Notes under the pieces: generated by a model
The model's input: only the letters and a program-made list of their open reading frames with translations
Databases searched by the model: none
What the model was told of the DNA's origin: nothing
Shown: positions 1 to 8,177 of the stretch, piece by piece
Layout: each line of letters starts with the position of its first letter
Position numbering within the stretch: position 1 is the first letter of the stretch
Program-made: the position numbers and the translations under genes
From: Palsa-504 sp963742795
Lineage (GTDB): Bacteria; Actinomycetota; Actinomycetes; Streptosporangiales; Streptosporangiaceae
Direction: 5' to 3'
Length of the DNA: 64,000 bases
NCBI GenBank assembly: GCA_963742795.1
Contig: CAVUNL010000005.1
Span: 248,001-312,000 of the forward strand

Positions 1-1363
1 AACCTGAACCTGACCCCGACCCTGATCCCGAGGAACCCGAACCCGAGCCCGAGCCCGAAGAACCCGAACCCGAGCCCGAGCCTGACGAACCCGAGCCCGA
101 GGACGAGGTACCCGAGGACGACCCGCCCGACGAACCCGAGGAGGACGAACCCGTGGAATGCGCCTGATGAAGCCGAACAGACTGCTCCGTCAGCTGATCA
201 TCCGCGGAGTGGGATCGGTTCAAGCCGACCGCCAGTGCCGAGGCTGCCGCCACGACCACGACCGCCGCGGCGGCCCCGACGACCGCCTTGGCCGGCCGGA
301 CCCGCCGGTGCCGACGATCTCCGTCATCCCTGAGGTGCTGAAGATGCCGGAGGTGCCGTAGGTGTCGAAGATGCCAGAGGTGCCGGGCTTCCCCTGCGTC
401 TTCGGCAGCCGAGGACGCGGCGGATGCCGAGGACGACGGGGATGCCGGAGACAGGTTGATGTGCTGCACGGTGAGGCCCTGGGCCGCGGGAGATGCGCCC
501 GACGGCCACAACAGCGCCAGCAGCAGGGCCGCTTCGCCCAGGTGCGACCGGCCGCGTTCCTCCCAGTCCGGGCCGTACGCGCCTGCCGCGATCGCGTTGA
601 GGGCGGTGACGAAGCTGGTCCCGTCGGTCGGGCGGTCCTGAGGTTCCTTGGCCATCCCCGCGATCACCAGGGGCCGCAGCGGTTCGGGCACCGGATCCAG
701 CGGCACCGGCTGGGACAGATGCTGGTAGAGCAGCGCCTCGGCGGTGTCTGCCACGAAGGGCGGGCGGCCGGCCAGGCACTCATAGAAGGTGGCCGTGGCC
801 GCGTAGACGTCGCCGGCCGGACTGGCCGGGGTGCCCGCGAACTGCTCGGGCGGCGCGTAGACCAAGGTGCCCGCCGGGGGCGGCCGGTCACCGGCCCGCG
901 CCGCGATGCCGAAGTCGGTCAGCTTGCTCGCGCCGTCTCCGTTGACCAGCACGTTCTCCGGCTTGTAGTCCCGGTGCACGACACCGTGCTGGTGCGCCGC
1001 GGCCAGTCCGAGCAGCGAGCCCCGCAAGACCACCAGTGCGGCCTCCGCGGTGGTCGCGCCCTGATGCCTCAAGATCTCGCGCAGCGAGACCCCGTCGACC
1101 AGTTCCATGACGATGGCGGCGCCCGACGGGGACTCTAGGTACTCATAGAGCCGGACCACATTCGGATCGTCCAGGGTGGACAGCACGGACGCCTCGCCGC
1201 GGAACATCTCGGCGAATCCGGCGTCGGCCAGCAGGTGACGGCGCAAGTACTTGATCGCGACCAAGGTGCCTGACGCATCATGCCTGGCCAGCGCCACGTC
1301 GCCGAACCCGCCGGAGCCAAGATCCTTCAGCTTCGTGTATCCGGGAGCATCCCACTCCGCCAT
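1..1363 (-). CDS. Membrane Ser/Thr protein kinase (3' end beyond window)
   Basis: Eukaryotic-type Ser/Thr kinase, predicted to phosphorylate proteins at the membrane. Seen from the ATG at 1361-1363: glycine loop LGSGGFGDV (residues 15-23), ATP-binding Lys38, helix-C Glu57, catalytic loop HRDYKPEN from His130, DFG at 150-152, and an APPEQ segment near 166. A linker follows, then one hydrophobic helix (nucleotides about 300-230) and a Ser/Gly-rich tail that runs off the window. No PASTA domain is visible. No stop codon is present, so the gene is partial. Between about 290 and 415 the frame that joins the kinase to the helix has poor GC3 and reads as His-Leu repeats, while the adjacent frame has very high GC3 and a normal linker composition (GTSGIFDTYGTSG). 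Two compensating single-base shifts are therefore suspected. Kinase identity is secure; the target is unknown. Confidence 0.9.
   Translation of the reverse strand, partial: MAEWDAPGYTKLKDLGSGGFGDVALARHDASGTLVAIKYLRRHLLADAGFAEMFRGEASVLSTLDDPNVVRLYEYLESPSGAAIVMELVDGVSLREILRHQGATTAEAALVVLRGSLLGLAAAHQHGVVHRDYKPENVLVNGDGASKLTDFGIAARAGDRPPPAGTLVYAPPEQFAGTPASPAGDVYAATATFYECLAGRPPFVADTAEALLYQHLSQPVPLDPVPEPLRPLVIAGMAKEPQDRPTDGTSFVTALNAIAAGAYGPDWEERGRSHLGEAALLLALLWPSGASPAAQGLTVQHINLSPASPSSSASAASSAAEDAGEARHLWHLRHLRHLRHLQHLRDDGDRRHRRVRPAKAVVGAAAAVVVVAAASALAVGLNRSHSADDQLTEQSVRLHQAHSTGSSSSGSSGGSSSGTSSSGSGSSGSGSGSGSSGSGSGSGSSGSGSGSGSG
2..165. repeat. Low-complexity Ser/Gly-coding repeat
   Basis: Short irregular repeats of GGTTCG/GGCTCG (minus strand) encode the Ser/Gly-rich extracellular tail of the kinase. 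Read on the plus strand the same DNA gives Pro-Glu repeats, which are a shadow. Confidence 0.75.
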
Positions 1364-1550
1364 GTCGATCGCCCCCTTCAAGGGGTCGCAGCCTGGCTTC
1401 TGTCAGGGTATTCGTTGCGGGCTGCGTCCGGGATTGCCGCCAGGCATCGGATCCTCAACGTGGCGGAGAGCCATTTCCCGGCGCTGATACATCGCGAGAC
1501 GACGTCGGGCCCGGGGATTAGCCCGGGCCCGGCTACGCCAGCCGGCGCGG

Positions 1551-2984
1551 TCAGCTGCCGATGTAGCTCATGACGTGCTTGATGCGGGTGTAGTCCTCGA
1601 AGCCGTACATGGACAGGTCCTTGCCGTACCCGGAGTGCTTGAACCCGCCGTGCGGCATCTCGGCCACGATCGGGATGTGGGTGTTGATCCACACCGCGCC
1701 GAAGTCCAGGCGCTTGGCCATCCGCATCGCGCGGCCGTGGTCCTTGGTCCAGACGCTCGAGGCGAGCCCGTACTGGACGCCGTTCGCCCAGCGGACGGCC
1801 TCGTCCTCGTCGGAGAAGCGCTGGACGGTGATGACTGGGCCGAAGATCTCGTCCTGGATCATCTCATCGTCCTGACGCAAGCCGGCCACCACGGTGGGGG
1901 CGTATAGATAGCCGCGCTCCCCCACCCGGTGCCCGCCGGCCACCAGCTCGGAATGCGCGGGCAGGCGCTCCACGAAGCCCTCGACGCGGGCCAGCTGGTT
2001 CGCGTTGTTCAGCGGGCCGAAGTACGCGTCGGGCACGTCGAGCCCGCCGGTCGTGGTGCTGTTGGCCTGCTCGCCGAGCGCGGCGGTCAGGTCCGCGGCG
2101 ATGCCGGGGGCGGCTAGCACGCGGGTCGCCGCGGTGCAGTCCTGCCCGGCGTTGAAGTAACCCGCGCCGGCGATCCCCTCCGCGGCCGCCGCCACGTCCG
2201 CGTCGTCGAACACCACGACCGGCGCCTTGCCGCCGAGCTCGAGGTGAACGCGCTTGAGGTCGTCGGCCGCGGCGCGCGCAACCTCTATGCCGGCCCGGAC
2301 CGAGCCGGTGATCGACACCATGCTGGGCGTCTTGTGCACGACCAGCTCGCGGCCGGTGTCGCGGTCGCCGCAGATCACGTTGAACACGCCCGGCGGCAGG
2401 AACTCGGCGGCGATCTCGGCCAGCAAGATGGTGGAGGCCGGGGTGGTATCGGACGGCTTGAGCACGACCGTGTTACCCGCGGCGATGGCCGGCGCGAACT
2501 TCCAGACCGCCATCATCATCGGGTAGTTCCACGGGGTCACCTGGGCGCAGACGCCGATCGGCTCGCGCCGGATCATGGAGGTGTGGTCCTTCAGGTACTC
2601 GCCCGCGCTGCGGCCTTCCAGCACCCGGGCGGCGCCGGCGAAGAACCGGATCTGGTCCACCGAGGGCGGGATCTCCTCTGACCTGGTCAGGGCGACCGGC
2701 TTGCCGGTGTTGCGGGTCTCGGCCTCGACCAGCTCATCGGCCCGCGCTTCGATCGCATCGGCGATCCTGATCATGGCCAGGCTGCGCTCGGACGGGGTGG
2801 CGTCCCGCCAGCCCTCGAACGCGTTCGCCGCGGCCTGCATGGCGGCGTCCACGTCCTGCCGGCCGGATACCGGCGCGTGCGCGTAGACCTCGCCGGTACT
2901 GGGATCGATCACGTCGCTGGTGCGGCCATCGCTGGCGTCGGTGAACTTGCCGTTCACGAAGTTCTGCAGCACGCGGTCTGTCAT
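1551..2984 (-). CDS. Aldehyde dehydrogenase, gamma-aminobutyraldehyde dehydrogenase-like
   Basis: NAD(P)-dependent aldehyde dehydrogenase, 477 residues, normal for the family. Catalytic residues are visible: Asn153 in PWNYP, Glu249 in LELGGKAP and nucleophile Cys283 in GQDCTAA. The ATG at 2984 is chosen over an upstream in-frame start because GGAGG lies about 7 bases before it. It diverges from an Lrp/AsnC regulator, which is followed by a class III aminotransferase. That arrangement suggests oxidation of 4-aminobutanal (from putrescine) to GABA, or of a similar omega-amino aldehyde. The family is certain. The exact aldehyde is inferred from neighbours only. Confidence 0.88.
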   Translation of the reverse strand: MTDRVLQNFVNGKFTDASDGRTSDVIDPSTGEVYAHAPVSGRQDVDAAMQAAANAFEGWRDATPSERSLAMIRIADAIEARADELVEAETRNTGKPVALTRSEEIPPSVDQIRFFAGAARVLEGRSAGEYLKDHTSMIRREPIGVCAQVTPWNYPMMMAVWKFAPAIAAGNTVVLKPSDTTPASTILLAEIAAEFLPPGVFNVICGDRDTGRELVVHKTPSMVSITGSVRAGIEVARAAADDLKRVHLELGGKAPVVVFDDADVAAAAEGIAGAGYFNAGQDCTAATRVLAAPGIAADLTAALGEQANSTTTGGLDVPDAYFGPLNNANQLARVEGFVERLPAHSELVAGGHRVGERGYLYAPTVVAGLRQDDEMIQDEIFGPVITVQRFSDEDEAVRWANGVQYGLASSVWTKDHGRAMRMAKRLDFGAVWINTHIPIVAEMPHGGFKHSGYGKDLSMYGFEDYTRIKHVMSYIGS

Positions 2985-3151
2985 GTCGAGCCCTCCATCC
3001 GTATCTCTGCCATCCAACGACGAGCTTCGCAGAGACGGACTATCTCCACAAGTGAATCAGTTGCTATCTTTAGCTATACCTACGAAATCAGTTGGCCTAT
3101 AGGCGGACATGATGCCGGTTGATACCGTGTCCGGGAGTTGGAGGCGACCGC
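2985..3151. promoter_or_regulatory. Divergent promoter region between ALDH and Lrp/AsnC genes
   Basis: This 167-bp intergenic stretch has an AT-rich core around 3045-3095, unusual for this DNA, and separates two divergent starts. Lrp/AsnC regulators commonly act on such shared regions. I cannot define individual -35/-10 or operator bases with confidence. Confidence 0.45.
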
Positions 3152-3640
3152 ATGGCGCACAGCCCGAGGACGCTCCCGGCCCAAGGCCCTGGTGGTCTGG
3201 TACCTGACGATATCTCCAAGCAGATCATCGAGCAGCTGCAGGAAGACGGCCGGCGGTCCTATGCCGCGATCGGCAAGGCGATCGGGCTGTCCGAGGCCGC
3301 CGTCCGGCAGCGAGTCCAGCGTCTCCAGGACTCCGGCGTAATGCAGATCGTCGCGGTTACCGACCCGCTGACGCTGGGCTTTCACCGTCAGGCCATGGTC
3401 GCCATCAAGACCGACGGCGACCTGGAGAAGGTGGCCGACCAGCTCGCCGAAATGGACGAGATCGACTACGTGGTCATCTCAGCCGGCTCGTTCGACGTGC
3501 TGGCCGAGGTCGTCTGCGAGGACGACGACCACCTGCTGGAGATCCTGAGCAGGGTCCGCGCGGTCCCGTGCGTCACCAGCACAGAGACCTTCGTCTACCT
3601 AAAACTCCGTAAGCAGACCTACTCCTGGGGAACGAGATGA
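3152..3640 (+). CDS. Lrp/AsnC family transcriptional regulator
   Basis: Small feast/famine regulator of 162 residues. The N-terminal winged HTH contains DISKQIIEQLQEDGRRSY and the recognition-helix segment LSEAAVRQRVQRLQDSG. The C-terminal RAM (ACT-like) domain follows, with a typical AGSFDVLAEV segment. The ATG at 3152 is preceded by GGAGG about 9 bases upstream and is preferred to a start 33 bases earlier. Its TGA overlaps the ATG of the aminotransferase (ATGA at 3637-3640), implying translational coupling. It probably controls this aminotransferase and the divergent dehydrogenase in response to an amino acid or polyamine; the ligand is unknown. Confidence 0.9.
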   Translation: MAHSPRTLPAQGPGGLVPDDISKQIIEQLQEDGRRSYAAIGKAIGLSEAAVRQRVQRLQDSGVMQIVAVTDPLTLGFHRQAMVAIKTDGDLEKVADQLAEMDEIDYVVISAGSFDVLAEVVCEDDDHLLEILSRVRAVPCVTSTETFVYLKLRKQTYSWGTR

Positions 3641-5019
3641 CATCCTCCGTCGACGCCATCACCACCGAACAGGAAGCCGCCAAGCGCAACCTGTGGCTCC
3701 ACTTCACCCGGATGTCCGGCTACGCCGACCAGGACGTCCCGGTGATCGTGCGCGGCTCGGGGGCCTACGTCTTCGACCAGCACGGGCGGCGTTACCTGGA
3801 CGGGCTGTCCGGCCTGTTCGTGAGCCAGGTCGGCCATGGCCGCCAGGAGATCGCCGAGGCGGGCGCGCGCCAGGCCTCCGAGCTCGCGTACTTCCCGCTG
3901 TGGTCCTACGCCCACCCCAAGGCCATCGAACTGGCCCAGCGGCTGGCCGACCTGGCGCCGGGCGACCTGAACCGGGTGTTCTTCACCACCAGCGGCTCGG
4001 AGGCCGTCGAGTCGGCCTGGAAGCTCGCCAAGCAGTACTTCAAGCTGACCGGCCAGCCCGAACGGTACAAGGTAATCAGCCGCGAGATCGCCTACCACGG
4101 GACCTCGATGGGCGCGCTCGCGATCACCGGCCTGGCCGACATCAAGTACCCGTTCGAGCCGATGACCCCGGGCGGCGTCCGGGTGCCGAACACCAACTTC
4201 TACCGGGCCCCCGCGTTCGTGCGCGACGACCTGGAGGCGTTCGGCATCTGGGCCGCGGACGAGATCGAGCGGGCCATCCTCCGTGAGGGACCCAAGTCGG
4301 TCGCGGCGGTCTACCTGGAGCCCGTGCAGAACTCCGGCGGCTGCTTCCCGCCGCCGCCCGGCTACTTCCAGCGGGTCCGGGAGATCTGCGACCGGTACGG
4401 CGTCCTGCTGGTCTCCGACGAGGTGATCTGCGCGTTCGGCCGGCTCGGCTACTACTTTGGCTCCGAGCGCTACGGGTACCAGCCGGACATCATCACCTTC
4501 GCCAAGGGAGTCACGTCCGGCTACGCGCCGCTCGGCGGGATGCTGGTCAGCGACGCGCTCATGGAGCCGTTCAGCTCGGGCACGGCCACGTTCCTGCACG
4601 GCATCACGTTCGCCGGCCACCCGGTGTCCACCGCGGTGGCGCTGGCCAACCTGGACATCTTCGAGAAGGAAGACCTGCTGGACAACGTCCGGACGAACGA
4701 GCCGAAGTTCCGCGCCACCTTGGAGAAGCTCTCCGACCTGCCGATCGTCGGGGAGATCCGGGGGGCGGGCTACTTCTACGGCATCGAGCTGGTCAAGGAC
4801 AGGGTCACCCGGGAGACGTTCAACGACGACGAGTCCGAGCGGCTGCTGCGCGGGTTCTTGTCCCAGGCGCTGTTCGACGCCGGGCTGGTGTGCCGCGCCG
4901 ACGACCGCGGCGACCCGGTCATCCAGCTGGCCCCGCCGCTTATCTGCGGCCAGGAGCACTTCGACGAGATAGAGGCCATCCTGCGCGGCGTCCTCACCGA
5001 GGCCTGGACGCGTATCTGA
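3637..5019 (+). CDS. Class III PLP-dependent aminotransferase (omega/putrescine type)
   Basis: Fold-type I aminotransferase of 460 residues. It has the cofactor phosphate-binding segment TTSGSEAVESAW, the Asp261 of SDEVICAFGR that contacts the pyridine nitrogen, and the Schiff-base Lys290 in FAKGVTSGY. Class III enzymes transfer terminal amino groups from diamines, GABA, beta-alanine or similar donors. Placement with an aldehyde dehydrogenase and a co-translated Lrp/AsnC gene suggests polyamine or omega-amino acid breakdown, in which this enzyme makes the aldehyde that the dehydrogenase oxidises. A hairpin at 5044-5068 probably ends the transcript. Confidence 0.9.
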   Translation: MTSSVDAITTEQEAAKRNLWLHFTRMSGYADQDVPVIVRGSGAYVFDQHGRRYLDGLSGLFVSQVGHGRQEIAEAGARQASELAYFPLWSYAHPKAIELAQRLADLAPGDLNRVFFTTSGSEAVESAWKLAKQYFKLTGQPERYKVISREIAYHGTSMGALAITGLADIKYPFEPMTPGGVRVPNTNFYRAPAFVRDDLEAFGIWAADEIERAILREGPKSVAAVYLEPVQNSGGCFPPPPGYFQRVREICDRYGVLLVSDEVICAFGRLGYYFGSERYGYQPDIITFAKGVTSGYAPLGGMLVSDALMEPFSSGTATFLHGITFAGHPVSTAVALANLDIFEKEDLLDNVRTNEPKFRATLEKLSDLPIVGEIRGAGYFYGIELVKDRVTRETFNDDESERLLRGFLSQALFDAGLVCRADDRGDPVIQLAPPLICGQEHFDEIEAILRGVLTEAWTRI

Positions 5020-5043
5020 TCTCCCTCGCGTAACAGAGTTCAT

Positions 5044-5068
5044 CGGAATGTCTTGCCGCGACATTCCG
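5044..5068 (+). terminator. Hairpin terminator after aminotransferase
   Basis: Perfect 9-bp arms CGGAATGTC and GACATTCCG flank a 7-base loop, 24 bases after the aminotransferase stop. There is no long U-tract, as is common in actinobacteria. It also argues that the next gene starts downstream of it. Confidence 0.65.
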
Positions 5069-5110
5069 CGTCGCCACCTGGCGTTTACTCGCCTGCTTTA
5101 CCTTTCCGTT

Positions 5111-6811
5111 ATGCCGGACAACTCGGATGACGCACGACCATCGCGCTCCCCGGTTTCACGCCGCCAGGTGCTCGCCGTGGGCGGAACGGGCCTGCTCGCG
5201 GCCACTGCGAACGCGACCAGGGCCGCCGCGCGGACCCGCAGGGCCCGCGCGGCGGGCGGCGACGGTACTCCCGAGCAGATCCATCTCACCTGGGGTGAGA
5301 ATCCCGCTACCAGCGTCGTAGTCTCCTGGGCCTCCCCCGAGCCGGCGACGCGGCCCCGGGTGCGGATCGGGCAGCGGGTCATCAAGGCCGAGCCCCGCCA
5401 GTACACCGACGGGATCAACGGCGAGACGGTGTGGACGTACCACGCGCGGGTCGACGGGCTGCGGCCCGGCGCGACCTACGCGTACGCGGTGACCGCCGAC
5501 AACGACAGCGACGCCGCGGACCCGTTCACCGCCACCTTCCGGACTGCCCCGCATGGCCGGGCACCGTTCCGCTTCACCAGCTTCGGCGACCTGGCCACGC
5601 CGAACACCGCGTGGGTCCTTTCCTACGGCCAGAGCGCGTACGCGGTCGAGGTGGTCGAGTCCTTCCAGCCGCTGTTCCACCTGCTCAACGGCGACCTGTG
5701 CTACGCGGACCTGAACCCCACCGTGCAGCCCGAGGTGTGGCGCGACTTCGGCAACAACAACCAGGCCTCGGCCGCCAACCGGCCCTGGATGCCATGCCTG
5801 GGCAACCACGAGGTGGAGTTCGACAACGGCGCGCAGGGGTTCACCTCGTATCTGACCCGCTACACGCTGCCCGACAACCACGTCACCGGTTTCGGCGGGC
5901 GCTGGTACAGCTTCCGCATCGGGTCGGTCCTGTTCGTCTCCCTCGACGCCGACGACGTGGTGTACCAGGACGCGGGCGCGTTCGTGGCCGGCCCCGCGGC
6001 CCTGACCCCGGTGGCCAGCACGGGTAACCGGGCCATCGAGCCCGGTACCTCGTTCTACATCAAGGGCTACTCGGGCGGCGCGCAGACGGCGTGGCTGGAG
6101 CGGACGCTGGCGGCGGGCCGGCGCGATGACTCGGTCGACTGGATCGTCGTGCAGATGCACCAGTGCGCCTGTTCCTCCTCGGCCACCGGGAACGGCTCCG
6201 ACCTCGGCATCCGCCAGCAGTGGCTGCCGCTGTTCGACCGCTACGGGGTCGACCTGGTGCTCAACGGGCACGACCACGACTACGAGCGGTCCTTCCCGGT
6301 GCGCGGCGCCGACGCCAACGTCGGCCACGAGGTCGCCACCGGCACGGTGGTCAATACCCTGCGCCCGCACCCGGTCACGACCACCGACAACGGGGTGTTC
6401 GACACCAGCCAGGGCACCGTGCACCTGATCCTGGGCTGCGGTGGCACCGACGCCAACCTCGACGACTACGGGACCGACACCGCCGATGGTCAGCGACAAG
6501 CGAAGGTCTTCACGCAGGCTAACCGTCCGGTGGCGACCTCTACGGCCGGTGTCTTTACCCGGGCGGGGGCCGACGCGGTCGAGGACGCCGGCTGGTCGGC
6601 CAAGCGCGACACCTCGACCGGCTACGGGATCGCGGTGTTCGACGTCCACCCCGACCCCGAGGACCTCGGTGGTCACACCAGCATCACCGTCACCCACTAC
6701 CACGCGGTGGGGGCGGACCCGGTCAAACCGGCCACCGGCGCCAAGGGCGCACCGACCCCCGACTACACCGAGTTCGAGACCTTCACCCTGATCCGCCCAC
6801 GCCGAGCCTAA
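5111..6811 (+). CDS. Tat-exported purple acid phosphatase-like metallophosphoesterase
   Basis: Secreted phosphatase of 566 residues. The N-terminus has a twin-arginine signal (SRRQVLAVGG then a hydrophobic stretch). A fibronectin-III-like domain follows, ending near FTATFRTAPHG, then a calcineurin-type catalytic domain. Purple acid phosphatase motifs are in order: SFGDL, GDLCYAD, GNHEVEF, a MHQC histidine and GHDHDYER. The binuclear metal site should hydrolyse phosphomonoesters outside the cell. ATG 5111 is chosen because upstream in-frame starts fall inside or before the 5044-5068 hairpin; no strong ribosome site is visible. It lies 15 bases before the D-amino-acid oxidase gene. Confidence 0.88.
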   Translation: MPDNSDDARPSRSPVSRRQVLAVGGTGLLAATANATRAAARTRRARAAGGDGTPEQIHLTWGENPATSVVVSWASPEPATRPRVRIGQRVIKAEPRQYTDGINGETVWTYHARVDGLRPGATYAYAVTADNDSDAADPFTATFRTAPHGRAPFRFTSFGDLATPNTAWVLSYGQSAYAVEVVESFQPLFHLLNGDLCYADLNPTVQPEVWRDFGNNNQASAANRPWMPCLGNHEVEFDNGAQGFTSYLTRYTLPDNHVTGFGGRWYSFRIGSVLFVSLDADDVVYQDAGAFVAGPAALTPVASTGNRAIEPGTSFYIKGYSGGAQTAWLERTLAAGRRDDSVDWIVVQMHQCACSSSATGNGSDLGIRQQWLPLFDRYGVDLVLNGHDHDYERSFPVRGADANVGHEVATGTVVNTLRPHPVTTTDNGVFDTSQGTVHLILGCGGTDANLDDYGTDTADGQRQAKVFTQANRPVATSTAGVFTRAGADAVEDAGWSAKRDTSTGYGIAVFDVHPDPEDLGGHTSITVTHYHAVGADPVKPATGAKGAPTPDYTEFETFTLIRPRRA

Positions 6812-6826
6812 GGATACGGTCGGGGC

Positions 6827-7780
6827 ATGGACGTTCTGGTGGTCGGGGCCGGGGTCTGCGGCCTGACGACAGGGATCTGCCTGGCCGAGGCCGGGACCAG
6901 CGTGACGATCAGGACGGCGGTCCTGCCGGAACAGACCACCTCGGTGGCGGCCGGGGCGCTCTGGGGGGCGGTCCGGGTCGGGCCGCCGGAGCGGGTCCTG
7001 GGCTGGGGCCGGACCGGGCTGGAGGTCCTGTCCAAGCTCGCCGCCGAGCCGGGCACCGGCGTGCGGATGGCCAGCGGCAAGGAGGTCAGCCGCACCCCGC
7101 TCGAACCGTATTACTGGACCCAGCTCCTGTCCGGCCTGCGGTTGTGCGAGCCATCCGAACTGCCCGCCGGCTTCACCCACGGCTGGCACTACAGCGCCCC
7201 GCTCGCCACCATGCCGGTGTACCTGGAGTACCTGCGGGCCAGGTTCGAGCGGGCCGGCGGCACGATCGAGGTGGCGGCCATCCCGTCGCTGGCCGGGCTG
7301 GCCGGCGAGGCGCCGGTCGTGGTCAACTGCTCCGGCGTCGGCGCCCGCGACCTGGTGCCGGACCCCGCCGTGATGCCGGTCCGTGGCCAGGTGGTGATCG
7401 CCGCCAACCCCGGCATCGAGGAGTTCTACGTCAACCGGGACGAGGAGCCGCCGTGGATCGTGTACATGTTCCCGCACGGGGAGACCGTCCTGCTCGGCGG
7501 CACGAACGAGGAAGGTAGCTGGGATCTAGAGCCAAAACCTTTTATCGCCGAACGGATCGTGGCTCAGTGTGCCGTGATCGATCCTCGCCTGCGCGGGGCG
7601 ACGATCCTCGGCCACCGTGTCGGCCTGCGGCCGTACCGCTCCGAGGTGCGCCTGGAGTCTGAGCCGTTCGGGGGCGGCGTGCTCTGGCACAACTACGGGC
7701 ACGGCGGGGCGGGCGTCTCGCTGGCCTGGGGCTGCGCGGCTGAGATCGCCGCGGCGGTAACAGGTCAGTCGTCCAGCTGA
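6827..7780 (+). CDS. D-amino-acid oxidase (FAD)
   Basis: FAD-dependent D-amino-acid oxidase of 317 residues. The N-terminal Rossmann motif is VVGAGVCGL. The family segment TSVAAGALWG follows, with the active-site Tyr of EEFYVNRD and the substrate-carboxylate Arg region GLRPYRSEVRLE. The C-terminal HNYGHGGAGVSLAWGCA flavin-binding segment is intact. It oxidises D-amino acids to keto acids, ammonia and peroxide. It sits 15 bases after the phosphatase gene and may share its transcript. The 3' end overlaps the convergent YjbR-like gene by 16 bp. Confidence 0.92.
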   Translation: MDVLVVGAGVCGLTTGICLAEAGTSVTIRTAVLPEQTTSVAAGALWGAVRVGPPERVLGWGRTGLEVLSKLAAEPGTGVRMASGKEVSRTPLEPYYWTQLLSGLRLCEPSELPAGFTHGWHYSAPLATMPVYLEYLRARFERAGGTIEVAAIPSLAGLAGEAPVVVNCSGVGARDLVPDPAVMPVRGQVVIAANPGIEEFYVNRDEEPPWIVYMFPHGETVLLGGTNEEGSWDLEPKPFIAERIVAQCAVIDPRLRGATILGHRVGLRPYRSEVRLESEPFGGGVLWHNYGHGGAGVSLAWGCAAEIAAAVTGQSSS

Positions 7781-8136
7781 GCGGCCAGGCGGGCCGGAGC
7801 GATCACCCGGTACGCGTCCTGGCATAGCTCGGCGATCTCGGCCCAGTCCGGATCGCGGTCGAGCCGGACCCCGATCCAGCCGCGGCCGCCGACGTAGGGC
7901 GGGCGGAAGAACCGGCCGGGCGCGGACGCGGTGAGCTCGTCCTGCGCTCCGGGCGACGCCGCGCACCACAGGTGCGGGAACTGGTTCTCGTGATGGCCGT
8001 CGGCCCACAGGGTCACGAAGGTCTTGCCGCGGACGAACCAGGTCGGCGCGCCGTGGCTGGGCCGCTCGGTGACCTCGGGCAGCGCCAGGCAGATCGCCCG
8101 CATCCGCTCGGCCAGGTCAGCTGTCGGGTTGTCCAC
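7765..8136 (-). CDS. MmcQ/YjbR family protein
   Basis: Small protein of 123 residues matching the MmcQ/YjbR (CyaY-like fold) family. Recognisable features are the opening LALPEVTERPSHGAPTWFV, a GKTFVTLW strand and the closing WAEIAELCQDAYRVIAP helix. Members are often described as DNA-binding but their cellular role is not settled. It is convergent with the D-amino-acid oxidase gene and divergent from an LLM oxidoreductase gene, with 41 bp between the starts. Confidence 0.85.
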   Translation of the reverse strand: MDNPTADLAERMRAICLALPEVTERPSHGAPTWFVRGKTFVTLWADGHHENQFPHLWCAASPGAQDELTASAPGRFFRPPYVGGRGWIGVRLDRDPDWAEIAELCQDAYRVIAPARLAAQLDD

Positions 8137-8177
8137 GCTGTGATTGTGCCATCGGGCCTAGCGATACGCTGTCGCTC

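Noticed and set aside
3..167. Plus-strand Pro-Glu repeat protein ending PVECA
   Set aside because: It is the antisense reading of the Ser/Gly tail of the kinase, which is a continuous minus-strand frame with all kinase motifs.
5048..5110. Longer N-terminus for the acid phosphatase
   Set aside because: The extra 21 codons overlap the terminator hairpin at 5044-5068 and would place Arg-rich sequence ahead of the Tat signal.
3619..7477. Very long minus-strand frames of 481 and 773 codons
   Set aside because: They are antisense to well-identified genes (aminotransferase, phosphatase, D-amino-acid oxidase) and have the Arg/Gly/Val-rich composition of GC-rich shadows.
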